Below the pieces are notes generated by a model. It made no database searches, was not told the DNA's origin, and saw nothing but the letters and a program-made list of their open reading frames with translations. From positions 186,001-250,000 of the forward strand of contig NZ_QDKO01000032.1 in assembly GCF_003094615.1 (NCBI RefSeq): a stretch of 64,000 bases of DNA. Reading direction: 5' to 3'. This DNA is from Caulobacter radicis. Lineage in GTDB: Bacteria > Pseudomonadota > Alphaproteobacteria > Caulobacterales > Caulobacteraceae. Within the stretch, counting starts at the first letter, position 1; the number at the start of each line of letters is the position of its first letter. Made by a program: the position numbers and the translations under genes. This document shows positions 1 through 8,722 of this stretch, piece by piece.

Positions 1-1
1 C

Positions 2-61
2 CTGGCGCTGGTCTGCGGTGGGATCTGGCTGGTGACGCGCAAGGGGCGGCGTAAGGCGTAA
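2..61 (+). CDS. C-terminal end of a putative membrane protein (5' partial)
   Basis: An open frame enters from the left edge and ends at the TAA at 59-61. Its last 19 residues are a hydrophobic stretch (LALVCGGIWLV) followed by a basic tail (TRKGRRKA). That pattern suits a final membrane helix with a cytoplasmic positive tail. Nothing more can be said without the upstream sequence, and the frame could be chance. The stop is followed within 3 bases by a family A repeat. Confidence 0.35.
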   Translation: MALVCGGIWLVTRKGRRKA

Positions 62-63
62 AA

Positions 64-276
64 CCCTCTCTCTTTGAGAGAGGGAGGGACCCGCCGCGAA
101 GCGGTGGGAGGGTGAGAGGTTTCACCGTTGGCCGGGAAACCTCGAACCTCTGGCCCACACGTCTCGAACATGCGCCTCGGACTGCGAGCCCGATCACCGC
201 GCTAATCGGAGAGGCTGTAACCTCTCACCCTCCCATGGCTCCGCCATGGGCCCCTCCCTCTCTCTCAGAGAGAGGG
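64..276. repeat. Family A intergenic inverted-repeat element, copy 1
   Basis: The two ends are inverted copies of each other. The left end runs CCCTCTCTC-loop-GAGAGAGGG, then a GGGACCCGCCGCG...GGTGGGAGGGTGAGAGG block. The right end mirrors it with CCTCTCACCCTCCCATGG...GGGCCCCTCCCTCTCTC. Each outer arm is also a hairpin on its own. A spacer of about 100 bp separates the arms. Related copies occur at 8574-8708, 57679-57811 and 62329-62492. No coding potential is seen. Confidence 0.8.
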
Positions 277-280
277 AATT

Positions 281-1384
281 TTAGTCGAACACGATCACCG
301 AGCGCGCCAGCTCGCCGCGCTTGAGCTCCTCGAAGGCGTCGTTGACGTCCTCCAGCTTGATGCGGCGGGCGATCAGTTCGTCGAGCTTCAGCTTGCCGTT
401 CATGTAGAAGTCGACGAAGCGCGGCATGTCCACCGGGAAGCGGTTGGAGCCCATGTAGCTGCCCTGGATCTTCTTCTCGCCGAGGAAGTCGGGGCCGTGC
501 AGCTCGATCATCGTGCCGACCGGGATCATGCCGATGATGTTGGCCGTGCCGCCCCGGCGCAGCATCTTGAACGACTGCTCGGCGGTGGCTTTCAGGCCGA
601 TGGCCTCGAAGCTGTGGTGCACGCCGCCGCTGGTCAGTTCCTGCACCTGCTTGACCACGTCGCCGTCATTGGCGTCGATCACGTCCGTCGCGCCAAAGGT
701 CCTGGCCAGGGCCAGCTTCGAGGGCTGGCGGTCGATGGCGATGATGCGGCCGGCGCCGGCGATGGCCGCGCCGTTGATCGTGGCCAGGCCCACCCCGCCG
801 CAGCCGATGACGGCCACGGTCTCGCCGGGCTGGACCTTGGACGTATGGATCACCGCTCCGATGCCGGTGGTCACCGAGCAGCCGATCAGGGCGGCGCGGT
901 CGAACGGCATGTCCTTGCGGATGGCCACGCAGGCATGCTCGTGCACCAGCATCAGCTCGGCGAAGGACGACAGGTTCAGGAACTGGGCCATAGGCCCGCG
1001 ACCGCCGGCGGCGTTCAGGTCTTCCTTGAAGAGGCGCGGCTCCGAGCCCTTCGGGCGCTTGGTCTCCGAGCTGGTGCACAGGCTCATGTGGCCGGTGAGG
1101 CAGACCTCGCAGTGGCCGCAATAGACCGACAGGCAGGTGATGACGTGGTCGCCGACCTTGACCGTCCGCACCTCGTCGCCGACCGCCTCGACGATACCGG
1201 CGCTCTCGTGGCCCAGCACGGCGGGCAGCGGATGGGGGTAGGAGCCTTCGACGAAGTGCAGATCGGAGTGGCAGACGCCGGCGGCCTTGGTGCGGATCAG
1301 CACCTCGCGCGGGCCCGGCTTGCCGATGGCCACGTTCTCGATGACGAGGGGCTTGCCCACCTCGCGCAGCACCGCCGCCTTCAT
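281..1384 (-). CDS. Zinc-dependent alcohol dehydrogenase (MDR superfamily)
   Basis: A 367-residue medium-chain dehydrogenase, the usual length for the family. It should oxidise alcohols or reduce aldehydes with NAD(P). Catalytic zinc ligands are visible at Cys38 and His59-Glu60, with Cys near residue 169 in the GCSVTTG motif. The structural zinc lobe has four Cys at 89, 92, 95 and 103. The Rossmann motif is GCGGVG. The start is preceded by GGGAG at good spacing. The glutathione-independent formaldehyde and class III-like branches look alike here, so the substrate is not assigned. The gene stands alone and ends next to a family A repeat. Confidence 0.9.
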   Translation of the reverse strand: MKAAVLREVGKPLVIENVAIGKPGPREVLIRTKAAGVCHSDLHFVEGSYPHPLPAVLGHESAGIVEAVGDEVRTVKVGDHVITCLSVYCGHCEVCLTGHMSLCTSSETKRPKGSEPRLFKEDLNAAGGRGPMAQFLNLSSFAELMLVHEHACVAIRKDMPFDRAALIGCSVTTGIGAVIHTSKVQPGETVAVIGCGGVGLATINGAAIAGAGRIIAIDRQPSKLALARTFGATDVIDANDGDVVKQVQELTSGGVHHSFEAIGLKATAEQSFKMLRRGGTANIIGMIPVGTMIELHGPDFLGEKKIQGSYMGSNRFPVDMPRFVDFYMNGKLKLDELIARRIKLEDVNDAFEELKRGELARSVIVFD

Positions 1385-1479
1385 CCGCTCGTCTCCCGCT
1401 TTATGGTTGTGCGGCAGACCCTAGCCCCGGCGGAGGGGCGAGCGGAAGAGGCTATCGAAACATTTGTTTGAAGTCGCCC

Positions 1480-1950
1480 TTAGGCGGCGATGGCGATCGG
1501 GCGCTCGGGCAGGATGGCGTCGACCGTCAGCAGCACGACCATGGCCGCCTCGGTGGTGACCACGGCCGAGACCAGGGCCGAGGCCTCGTCGCCGACCGAC
1601 GGCGGCGGGCTGATCTGGCTGGCTTCGACGATGAAGCTGTCGCACACGGCGTCGACCAGCAGGCCGGCCACGTCGCGGCCGTTCTCGACGACGATGATCA
1701 CCTGGCGCGGACCGTCCTGGGCCGGACCCTTGCCGAGGCGGGCCGACAGGTCGATGACCGGCATCACCTGGCCGCGCAGGTTGATGACGCCGCGCACGTG
1801 CGGCGGGGCGTCGGGCAGCGGGGTGGGGGGCGTGACGCCGCGGATCTCGCGCACCGTGCCGACTGGCACGCAGTAGGTCTGGGCGCCGACCTCGAACGAC
1901 AGAACCTGCAGGGCTTCGCCGGGGGTATAGGCCGTGTTGTTGCTCGACAT
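1480..1950 (-). CDS. CheW-like chemotaxis coupling protein
   Basis: A 156-residue single-domain CheW fold protein. CheW proteins bridge chemoreceptors and the CheA kinase at the inner membrane. The family core is clear: FEVGAQTYCVPV near residues 19-30, and VRGVINLRGQVMPVIDL at 52-68. I chose the ATG at 1950 (MSSNN) rather than one 14 codons upstream, because the upstream codons encode an Arg-rich stretch not typical of CheW. No cheA, receptor or other chemotaxis gene lies nearby, so this looks like an orphan copy. Which signalling array it serves cannot be told. Confidence 0.85.
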   Translation of the reverse strand: MSSNNTAYTPGEALQVLSFEVGAQTYCVPVGTVREIRGVTPPTPLPDAPPHVRGVINLRGQVMPVIDLSARLGKGPAQDGPRQVIIVVENGRDVAGLLVDAVCDSFIVEASQISPPPSVGDEASALVSAVVTTEAAMVVLLTVDAILPERPIAIAA

Positions 1951-2065
1951 CGCTTTCGTCCGCCTTCGTCGCGTCGATGGCCTTCTGGCCACGTTCGAGA
2001 AAAAGCATCGCCCAGAAAGGTGAACAAAAAAGGCGCCTTGGCGCGGCTTTCCACCTGACAGGCCC

Positions 2066-2080
2066 GTTCACACGGGGTTC
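2066..2080 (+). promoter_or_regulatory. Candidate LexA (SOS) box
   Basis: The sequence reads GTTC-N7-GTTC, the alphaproteobacterial LexA consensus. It lies 47 bp upstream of the secreted-protein gene at 2128 and 115 bp upstream of the cheW-like gene on the other strand. Position suits control of the gene at 2128. A match to eight fixed bases can arise by chance, so this is a weak call. Confidence 0.35.
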
Positions 2081-2127
2081 AGGCGCGGACGCGCAGGCTT
2101 GAGGCAAGCTTTTCCAGGGAGGCCGCC

Positions 2128-2520
2128 ATGGCTTTCAAACCGCTCAAGACCTTCGGGGGCGTCGCCGCCGGCCTCGCCGCCCTGACCATGATCGCCGCCA
2201 GCACCCAGGCCTCGGCCGACGACTGGCGCCGCCACCGCCACCGTGACCGCGGCAACGACGCCGCCGCCGCCGCCATCGTCGGCGGCATCGTGGGCCTGGC
2301 CATCGGCTCGTCGCTGAACAACGACCGTCGCGGCGACCGCTACTACGACCGTCGCTACTACGGCCGTCCGGCCTATGGCTACGACTACGGCTATCGAGCT
2401 CCGCCGCCGCGCTACTACGGCTACGACTACGGTCCGCGCCGTCACCGCAGCGACTGCTGGACCACGCGCGACTACGACCGCTACAGCGGCTCTGTCTACG
2501 AACGCACCGTCTGCCGCTAA
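2128..2520 (+). CDS. Secreted Tyr/Arg-rich protein with a glycine-zipper-like segment
   Basis: A 130-residue protein with a clear signal peptide (residues 1-31, cleavage after ASA). The mature part begins with a His/Arg run, then AAAAAIVGGIVGLAIG (about 46-61), a small-residue hydrophobic segment like those of glycine-zipper outer-membrane proteins. A Tyr/Arg/Asp-rich tail with YYGYDYG repeats follows, plus two late cysteines (90s and near the end) that could pair. I recognise no enzyme family. It is probably a periplasmic or outer-membrane-associated protein. The reading is supported by the start, the signal peptide and the terminator right after the stop. Confidence 0.75.
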   Translation: MAFKPLKTFGGVAAGLAALTMIAASTQASADDWRRHRHRDRGNDAAAAAIVGGIVGLAIGSSLNNDRRGDRYYDRRYYGRPAYGYDYGYRAPPPRYYGYDYGPRRHRSDCWTTRDYDRYSGSVYERTVCR

Positions 2521-2528
2521 GGCCTCGC

Positions 2529-2560
2529 AGCCCCGGCGCCGAACCCTCGGCGCCGGGGCT
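2529..2560 (+). terminator. Strong hairpin after the secreted-protein gene
   Basis: A perfect 14-bp stem (AGCCCCGGCGCCGA with its complement) closes on a 4-base loop, 8 bp after the stop at 2520. There is no long T run, so termination may be inefficient or the hairpin may protect the 3' end. Confidence 0.6.
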
Positions 2561-2620
2561 TGCCAGCGAGAACAAAAAATGAACATTGTGGCGTCTCCGG
2601 TTCTTGAAGAGGCCAGCCCC

Positions 2621-2806
2621 ATGTCCGCCGCCGTCGTCGTTCCCGACCGCCATGAAGTGGCCATGGCCGCTCTGCTGGGCGCCTGGCGCACCCTGCGCGC
2701 CGCCGGCCTGGAGGAGGCCGAGGTCCAGGCCCTGTTCCTCCAGATCGCCGACCGCCCCGAGGACGTCGCCCGCCGCCTTCGCAAGATGGTCAACGGGCTG
2801 GGGTAG
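2621..2806 (+). CDS. Small conserved-looking helical protein, function unknown
   Basis: A 61-residue protein with an amphipathic helical look (HEVAMAALLGAWRTLRAAGLEEAEVQALFLQIADRPEDVARRLRKMV). I chose the ATG at 2621 because GAAGAGG sits 9 bases upstream. An in-frame ATG at 2579 has no ribosome site. No signal peptide, membrane segment or known motif is seen. The gene follows a terminator hairpin, so it probably has its own promoter. I do not recognise the family. Confidence 0.6.
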   Translation: MSAAVVVPDRHEVAMAALLGAWRTLRAAGLEEAEVQALFLQIADRPEDVARRLRKMVNGLG

Positions 2807-2859
2807 GTCTCCCATCGCGACGACGGGAGCCTCTTGCCCCGCTTGGCCGTTTCACCGCC

Positions 2860-3552
2860 ATGGACGGCGTCTCGCTGCAATACGTGCTGCCCGTGCTGGG
2901 CGCCCTGATGGCCGGGGCGGTGGTCGGGTTCGAGCGCGAGTACCGCTCGCGGCCGGCGGGCCTGCGCACCCACATGCTGGTCTCGCTGGCCTCGGCCCTG
3001 CTGATGCTGGCGGCCGTGCACCAGCTGAAGTGGATGGGCGACACGCCGCTGGAGACGGTGCGCATCGACCCCGTCCGCATGGCCCACGGGGTGCTGACCG
3101 GCGTCGGCTTCCTGTGCGGCGGCGTCATCTTCCAGCAGGGCGTGTCGGTGCACGGCCTGACGACGGCCGCGTCGCTATGGATCACCGCCGCGCTGGGCAT
3201 GCTGTTCGGCATGGCGCTTTATGACCTGGCGATCGCCGGCACGGTGCTCAGCGTCGTGGTGCTCAGCGCCGCCCGCTGGCTCGACCGCCACATGCCGCAG
3301 AAGAACTACGCCGAGATCGCCGTGCGCTTCCGGCGCGAGGCCCTGGTCGACGAAGCCGAGTTGCGCGGCCTGCTGGCGACCTTCGAGCTGGAGGGCGGGC
3401 GCATCAACCAGCGCCTGATCGGCGGCGGAACGCTGTTCGAGCTGGCCGGCTCGTTCTCGGGCAAGGGAACCCTGCGGCTGGGCGAGCTGGCACGGCGCCT
3501 GGAGGAAGACCAGCGGGTGGTCGAGTTCGACATCCTGCCCAGAAAGGACTGA
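2860..3552 (+). CDS. MgtC/SapB family inner-membrane protein
   Basis: A 230-residue protein matching MgtC/SapB. The N-terminal half holds several membrane helices with the family signatures VVGFERE (21-27), RPAGLRTHMLVSLASAL (31-47), GVGFLCGGVI (81-90) and VHGLTTAASLWITAALGM (97-114). The C-terminal third (from about 145) is a soluble ACT-like domain (AEIAVRFRREA...). MgtC proteins are linked to growth at low magnesium and to control of the F-ATP synthase in other bacteria; that role here is inference. No magnesium transporter gene is adjacent. Confidence 0.88.
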   Translation: MDGVSLQYVLPVLGALMAGAVVGFEREYRSRPAGLRTHMLVSLASALLMLAAVHQLKWMGDTPLETVRIDPVRMAHGVLTGVGFLCGGVIFQQGVSVHGLTTAASLWITAALGMLFGMALYDLAIAGTVLSVVVLSAARWLDRHMPQKNYAEIAVRFRREALVDEAELRGLLATFELEGGRINQRLIGGGTLFELAGSFSGKGTLRLGELARRLEEDQRVVEFDILPRKD

Positions 3553-3595
3553 ACGGCGGTCGCCGACGGCTTCCGGGCGCGCCCGCTGATCGGCT

Positions 3596-4540
3596 ATGAT
3601 CGACGTCATGGCGCTTCGTCTGCACATCGACACCGACTGCGGCGTGGACGACGCCCTGGCCCTGGCCCTGCTGGCGCGGGCGAGGGAGGCCGTCGAGGTG
3701 GGCTCGGTCTCGGCCGTGTTCGGCAACACCTATGTCGACCAGGCCGCCGCCAACGCCCGCGGCGTGCTGCGCCTCGCCGGTTGCGCGGCCGAGGTCTATA
3801 TCGGCGCCGGCGCGGGCCTGGCCCGCCGTCGGGTCGAGCGGATGCGGCCAGCCCACGGTCCCGACGGCTTGAACGGCGCGGGCTTTTCCCAGCGCTGGAA
3901 GCTGCCCGAGCTGGATCGCGGCCACGGGGTCAGCCTGCTGGCCTTCCTGGCGCGGCGGCGGGTGAAGGGCCTGTTCCTGGGGCCGCTGACCAACCTGGCG
4001 CTGGGCCTGCTGGACGATCCGGCCGCCTTCCGCGGCTGGTCGCCGACGATCATGGCCGGCGCCTTCTCCGTGCAGGGCAAGGCCGCCGGCGGGGCCGACT
4101 TCAACAGCTGGAGCGATCCCGAGGCCCTGGCCCGGATCCTCGAGGCGGGTGTCAAGCCGCGCCTCGTGCCGCTGGACGTCACCAGCCTGGTGACCATCAC
4201 CGCCGCCGACCTCGACAGCGGCGCGCGCTGCTGCGGCAGCCCGCTGTCGGCGCGGCTGAGCCGCGCGGCCGCCCCCTACATCAGCTTCCACCAGAAGGCC
4301 TGGGGCGCCGAAGGCTGCCATCCTCACGACGCCGTCGCCGCCGCCAGCCTGGTGGCGCCCGAGGCCTTCGCCTTCGAACCGGCCCGCCTGCGCGTGGTGC
4401 TGGACGGCGAGCGCCAGGGCCGCATCGAGCGCGTCGACGGCGAGCCCAACGCCGAGGTCTGCGTGTCGGTGGATGCGCCGGCCGTGCGGGCCCTGATCCT
4501 CAAGGCCCTGTTCGGCTGGGTGGAGATGGCGGGGGCGTAA
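3596..4540 (+). CDS. Nucleoside hydrolase (inosine-uridine preferring family)
   Basis: A 314-residue protein that should cleave the N-glycosidic bond of nucleosides to free base and ribose. The calcium- and ribose-binding signature DTDCGVDDA lies at residues 12-20, and FGNTYVDQAAAN follows. The C-terminal half carries the HPHDAVAAA motif typical of the family's active-site His-Asp. An in-frame ATG four codons later (3608) is equally plausible; neither has a strong ribosome site. The gene stands alone, so the substrate (purine or pyrimidine) is not fixed. Confidence 0.88.
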   Translation: MIDVMALRLHIDTDCGVDDALALALLARAREAVEVGSVSAVFGNTYVDQAAANARGVLRLAGCAAEVYIGAGAGLARRRVERMRPAHGPDGLNGAGFSQRWKLPELDRGHGVSLLAFLARRRVKGLFLGPLTNLALGLLDDPAAFRGWSPTIMAGAFSVQGKAAGGADFNSWSDPEALARILEAGVKPRLVPLDVTSLVTITAADLDSGARCCGSPLSARLSRAAAPYISFHQKAWGAEGCHPHDAVAAASLVAPEAFAFEPARLRVVLDGERQGRIERVDGEPNAEVCVSVDAPAVRALILKALFGWVEMAGA

Positions 4541-4553
4541 GGGGGGGCGGAAA

Positions 4554-4641
4554 CCTCGTCCTTCGACAAGCTCAGGATGAGGTTTCACTGCTGCCTCGGC
4601 CTCAAGAGTGGTCCTCACCCTGAGCCAGTCGAAGGGCGAGG
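4554..4641. repeat. Family C intergenic inverted repeat, copy 1
   Basis: The left arm CCTCGTCCTTCGACAAGCTC...GATGAGG is mirrored by a right arm CCTCACCCTGAG...GTCGAAGGGCGAGG. The loop between them is about 30 bp. Copies 2 and 3 are at 49531-49618 and 55980-56064. The element separates the convergent nucleoside hydrolase and M20 peptidase genes. Confidence 0.8.
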
Positions 4642-4653
4642 ACCACGCACTGC

Positions 4654-6084
4654 TTACTTCCCGCCCGCGTAGTCCTTGACCAGCGCGTACAGGAAATCCC
4701 GCCCGTCATAGAGCGATTTGACGCGCATGCGCTCGTTGAGGCCGTGCACGCCGTCGCCGTCCGCATTGCCGAACAGGCCGCTGACGCCATAGGTCGGGAT
4801 GCCGGCGGCGTTGGTGTGCACGCCGTCGGTGGCGCCGGTCAGCAGGATCGGCACGATCGGTACGCCGGGCCACTGCTTGGCGGCGTTCTTTTGGATCGGA
4901 CCCATGATCGCGGGCGTCAGGGCCGGAGGCGGCGAGACCGGCTTGGCCTCGTGGGCCAGGGTGACGATGACGGCCGGATCAGCGACCAGCTCGGTCAGCT
5001 TGGCCTTCACCTCCTCGACCGGCGTGCCGGGCAGGATGCGGCAGTTGATGTTGGCGCTGGCGCGCTGGGGCAGGGCGTTGGGCGCGTGGCCGGCGTTGAC
5101 CATGGTGGCCACGCAGGTGGTGCGCAGGATCGAGTTCCAGCCGGCGTCCCTGGTCAGCACCTTCAGGGCCTCGGGATCTTCGACATTGGCGACCAGGGCC
5201 TTCATGGCCGCGGCCTGCTCGGCCGGCACACGGGCCTGCATCTGGGTGAAGTAGCCGCGCGTGGCGTCGATGAAGCGGGTCGGGAACTGGTAGGCGCCGA
5301 TGCGGCCGACGGCGGCGGTCAGGTGGTAGATGGCGTTGTCGGCCACGGGGCGGCTGGAGTGGCCGCCAGGGTTCGTCGCCGTCAGGGTGAAGTCCTGATA
5401 GACCTTCTCGCCGGCCTGGACCTCGAGCACGATCTCCTTGCCGGTCTCGTCCAGCAGGCCGTCGGCGCCTTCGTTCAGGGCGAATTCGGCGTCCACGAGG
5501 GGGCGGTGGTTCTTCACCAGGTCCTCGATGCCGTTGTAGCCCTCGCTCTCCTCGCCGCAGGTCAGCGCCATCTTGATGTCGCGCTTGGGCTTGAAGCCGC
5601 TCTGCTTGAGGCGGACCAGGGTGTCGGCCCAGATGGCGGCCTGGGCCTTGTCGTCCGAGGTGCCGCGTCCGTAGAAGTAGCCGTTCTCCTCGACCAGCTT
5701 GAACGGGTCGCGCGTCCAGTCCTCGCGCTTGGCCTCGACCACGTCGATGTGGGCCAAGAGCAGCATGGGCTTGGACTTGGCGTCGTTTCCGCGCAGCACG
5801 GCCACCAGGCTGCCCTCGCGCGGATACTTCGGATCGACCACGACCTTGACGTCGCCTTCCGGATAGCCGGCCGCCTTCAGGCGCGCGCCCATCGCCTCGG
5901 CGGCGGCGGTGCAGCTGCCCTTCGACAGCGTGGTGTCGATCTCGACCAGCTCCTTGTAGAGCGCGCGGAAGGCCGTCTGGTCGGCGCGCGGCGTGACCTG
6001 CGGGCCGGGCGTCGGCTGGGCATGGGCCAGAACGGGAAGGGCGGCGAGGGCCGCGGTGGTGGCGAAAAGGGCCTTCAGGCGCAT
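4654..6084 (-). CDS. Exported M20 family metallopeptidase
   Basis: A 476-residue M20/M25/M40 zinc peptidase, probably a carboxypeptidase or dipeptidase acting in the periplasm. The start at 6084 gives a signal peptide (MRLKALFATTAALAALPVLAHA) with GAAGG upstream. An upstream in-frame start would put 28 extra residues before it. Metal site residues are visible: His112 and Asp114 (LLAHIDVV), Asp144 (GRGTSDDKA) and Glu178-Glu179 (CGEESEG). The lid (dimerisation) domain is in the middle and the final His ligand motif (GVHGLNE) is near the C-terminus. The peptide specificity is unknown. Confidence 0.9.
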   Translation of the reverse strand: MRLKALFATTAALAALPVLAHAQPTPGPQVTPRADQTAFRALYKELVEIDTTLSKGSCTAAAEAMGARLKAAGYPEGDVKVVVDPKYPREGSLVAVLRGNDAKSKPMLLLAHIDVVEAKREDWTRDPFKLVEENGYFYGRGTSDDKAQAAIWADTLVRLKQSGFKPKRDIKMALTCGEESEGYNGIEDLVKNHRPLVDAEFALNEGADGLLDETGKEIVLEVQAGEKVYQDFTLTATNPGGHSSRPVADNAIYHLTAAVGRIGAYQFPTRFIDATRGYFTQMQARVPAEQAAAMKALVANVEDPEALKVLTRDAGWNSILRTTCVATMVNAGHAPNALPQRASANINCRILPGTPVEEVKAKLTELVADPAVIVTLAHEAKPVSPPPALTPAIMGPIQKNAAKQWPGVPIVPILLTGATDGVHTNAAGIPTYGVSGLFGNADGDGVHGLNERMRVKSLYDGRDFLYALVKDYAGGK

Positions 6085-6177
6085 GGTCCGACCTTCAAGT
6101 GTCGCGAAACGTGGCCGGAACAGGAGCGGGCTTCGCCTCGCTGCGCAAGCCACATGCTTGAAAACCAAGGCCCCGCG

Positions 6178-6192
6178 TTAACTCGTGCTTAA
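6178..6192 (+). promoter_or_regulatory. Perfect CtrA-type site upstream of ruvC
   Basis: TTAA-CTCGTGC-TTAA matches the CtrA consensus TTAA-N7-TTAA at all eight fixed positions. It sits 51 bp before the ruvC start and 93 bp before the divergent M20 peptidase start. In DNA this GC-rich a chance match is unlikely. Which promoter it controls is not shown. Confidence 0.65.
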
Positions 6193-6237
6193 GCATGACG
6201 CGGCTTTTCCTGGCGACAGGAAAGGGCGAGACTGCGA

Positions 6238-6252
6238 GAACACATGATGAAC
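6238..6252 (-). promoter_or_regulatory. LexA (SOS) box overlapping the ruvC start codon
   Basis: GAAC-ACATGAT-GAAC is the reverse complement form of GTTC-N7-GTTC, the alphaproteobacterial LexA site. The ATG of ruvC lies inside its spacer. ruvCAB belongs to the SOS response in many bacteria, so position and gene agree. Confidence 0.65.
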
Positions 6253-6747
6253 GCGAATCGTCCCCTGCGCATCCTCGGCCTCGATCCGGGCCTCCGCCGC
6301 ACCGGCTGGGGCGTGATCGGCGTGGCCGGCTCGCGCATCACCCATATCGCCCATGGCGTCATCGCGCCCGACGAGAAGGCCGCCTTCTCCGATCGCCTGC
6401 TGACCCTGTTCGAGGGCGTCTGCGCGGTGATCGAACAGCACGCGCCCGACGAGGCGGCGGTTGAGGAGACCTTCGTCAACACCAACGCCCAGTCGACGCT
6501 GAAGCTGGGCCACGCCCGCGCCGCCTCGATGATCGCTCCGGCCCGCGCCGGCCTGATCGTCGCCGAATATTCCGCGCCCGTGGTCAAGAAGGCGGTGGTG
6601 GGCACCGGCGCGGCCGACAAGGCCCAGGTCGCCTTCATGATCGCCCGCCTGCTGCCGACCGCCGGCTCGCCCACCGCCGACGCCGCCGACGCGCTTGCCG
6701 TCGCCATCGCCCACGCCCACGTCCGCACGGCGAGGAGAGTCGCATGA
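6244..6747 (+). CDS. ruvC: Holliday junction endonuclease RuvC
   Basis: A 167-residue RuvC resolvase. It nicks Holliday junctions held by RuvAB during recombinational repair. The RNase H-like fold has its acidic residues: Asp14 in LGLDPGLRRTGWG, Glu in AVEETFVNTN (about 76) and the C-terminal Asp cluster (ADAADALAVAIAHAH). Two ATGs in tandem (6244, 6247) could start it. The stop overlaps the ruvA start as ATGA. A CtrA-type site and a LexA-type site lie in front of it. Confidence 0.97.
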   Translation: MMNANRPLRILGLDPGLRRTGWGVIGVAGSRITHIAHGVIAPDEKAAFSDRLLTLFEGVCAVIEQHAPDEAAVEETFVNTNAQSTLKLGHARAASMIAPARAGLIVAEYSAPVVKKAVVGTGAADKAQVAFMIARLLPTAGSPTADAADALAVAIAHAHVRTARRVA

Positions 6748-7364
6748 TTGGGCGCCTGAGAGGGGCCGTCGCCGAGGTCGGCGAGGAAGAGGCCCTGATC
6801 GACGTCATGGGCGTCGGCTACATCGTCCGCTGCGGCCAGCGCACCCTTCAGCGCCTGCCGGCCCTGGGCGAGGAGACCCTCGTCCATGTCGAGAGCCAGT
6901 GGAGCGAGAACCAGGGCCTGCGGCTCTATGGTTTCTCCACCCGCGACGACCGCCGCGCCTTCGTGCTGCTGCAGGCGATCCAGGGCGTGGGGCCCAAGGC
7001 CGCCATGGCCGTGCTCGACGTGCTGTCGCCGGCCGAGCTGGCCTCGGCGGTGGCGCGCGAGGACAAGGCCGCCGTCGGCCGCGCCAACGGCGTGGGGCCC
7101 AAGCTCGCCTTGCGCATCGTCACCGAGCTGAAGGGCAAGCCGATCACCGACGGGCCGGTGATGACCGCCGCGCCCTCGGCCGCTTCGGCGCCGTCCGCTC
7201 CCGCCAAGCCAGCCGCCACCGGCGACGCCGTCGCCGCCCTGATGGGCCTGGGCGTGGCCGAGGTGAACGCCCGCCGCGTCGTTGAGGCCGCCGCGGCGAA
7301 GCTGGGCGACGAGGCCAGCGTGCAGGCGCTGATCAAGGCCGGTCTGCAGGAGCTGGGGCGATGA
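6744..7364 (+). CDS. ruvA: Holliday junction branch migration protein RuvA
   Basis: A 206-residue RuvA. It binds the four-way junction as a tetramer and loads the RuvB motor. The N-terminal OB domain starts MIGRLRGAVAEV. The two helix-hairpin-helix elements are GVGPKAAMAVLDVL and ANGVGPKLALRIVTELKGK. An Ala/Pro/Ser linker leads to the C-terminal RuvB-contact domain (DAVAALMGLGVAEVNARRVV). It overlaps ruvC by 4 bases and is separated from ruvB by a family D repeat. Confidence 0.97.
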   Translation: MIGRLRGAVAEVGEEEALIDVMGVGYIVRCGQRTLQRLPALGEETLVHVESQWSENQGLRLYGFSTRDDRRAFVLLQAIQGVGPKAAMAVLDVLSPAELASAVAREDKAAVGRANGVGPKLALRIVTELKGKPITDGPVMTAAPSAASAPSAPAKPAATGDAVAALMGLGVAEVNARRVVEAAAAKLGDEASVQALIKAGLQELGR

Positions 7365-7377
7365 GGGCGCTTAAAAG

Positions 7378-7502
7378 CCCTTCCCCCTTGATGGGGGAAG
7401 GGTTGGGATGGGGCTGGTTCGGCGTTGGCCGTCTTCGTCATCGCCAGCCGAACCGCCCTAGTCACCCCCATCCCCGGCCCTTCCCCCATCAAGGGGGAAG
7501 GG
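7378..7502. repeat. Family D inverted-repeat element between ruvA and ruvB
   Basis: Outer arms CCCTTCCCCC-TTGAT-GGGGGAAGGG and CCCTTCCCCC-ATCAA-GGGGGAAGGG are each perfect hairpins and are inverted copies of each other. Inner arms GGTTCGGC and GCCGAACC are also perfect. A single related hairpin occurs at 22060-22082. The element lies inside what should be one operon. Confidence 0.8.
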
Positions 7503-7515
7503 AGAGATTGCCGTC

Positions 7516-8571
<1,056 letters not shown>

Positions 8572-8573
8572 AA

Positions 8574-8708
8574 CCCTTCTCCCAGAGGGAGAAGGAGGGG
8601 CCCGCGCCCGCAGGGCGTGGGAGGATGAGGGGTTTCGCCCTCGACCGCCCTAACCCCTCACCTTCCCATGCTTCGCATGGGCCCCTCCCTCTCCCCCCGG
8701 GAGAGGGG
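8574..8708. repeat. Family A intergenic inverted-repeat element, copy 2
   Basis: The left end CCCTTCTCCC-AGA-GGGAGAAGG plus GGGGCCCGCG...GTGGGAGGATGAGGGGTTT is mirrored by AACCCCTCACCTTCCCATGC...GCATGGGCCCCTCCCTCTCCC...GAGAGG. It fills the gap between ruvB and ybgC. The ribosome site of ybgC lies just past its right edge. Confidence 0.8.
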
Positions 8709-8722
8709 AGCAAAGGCGCGTC

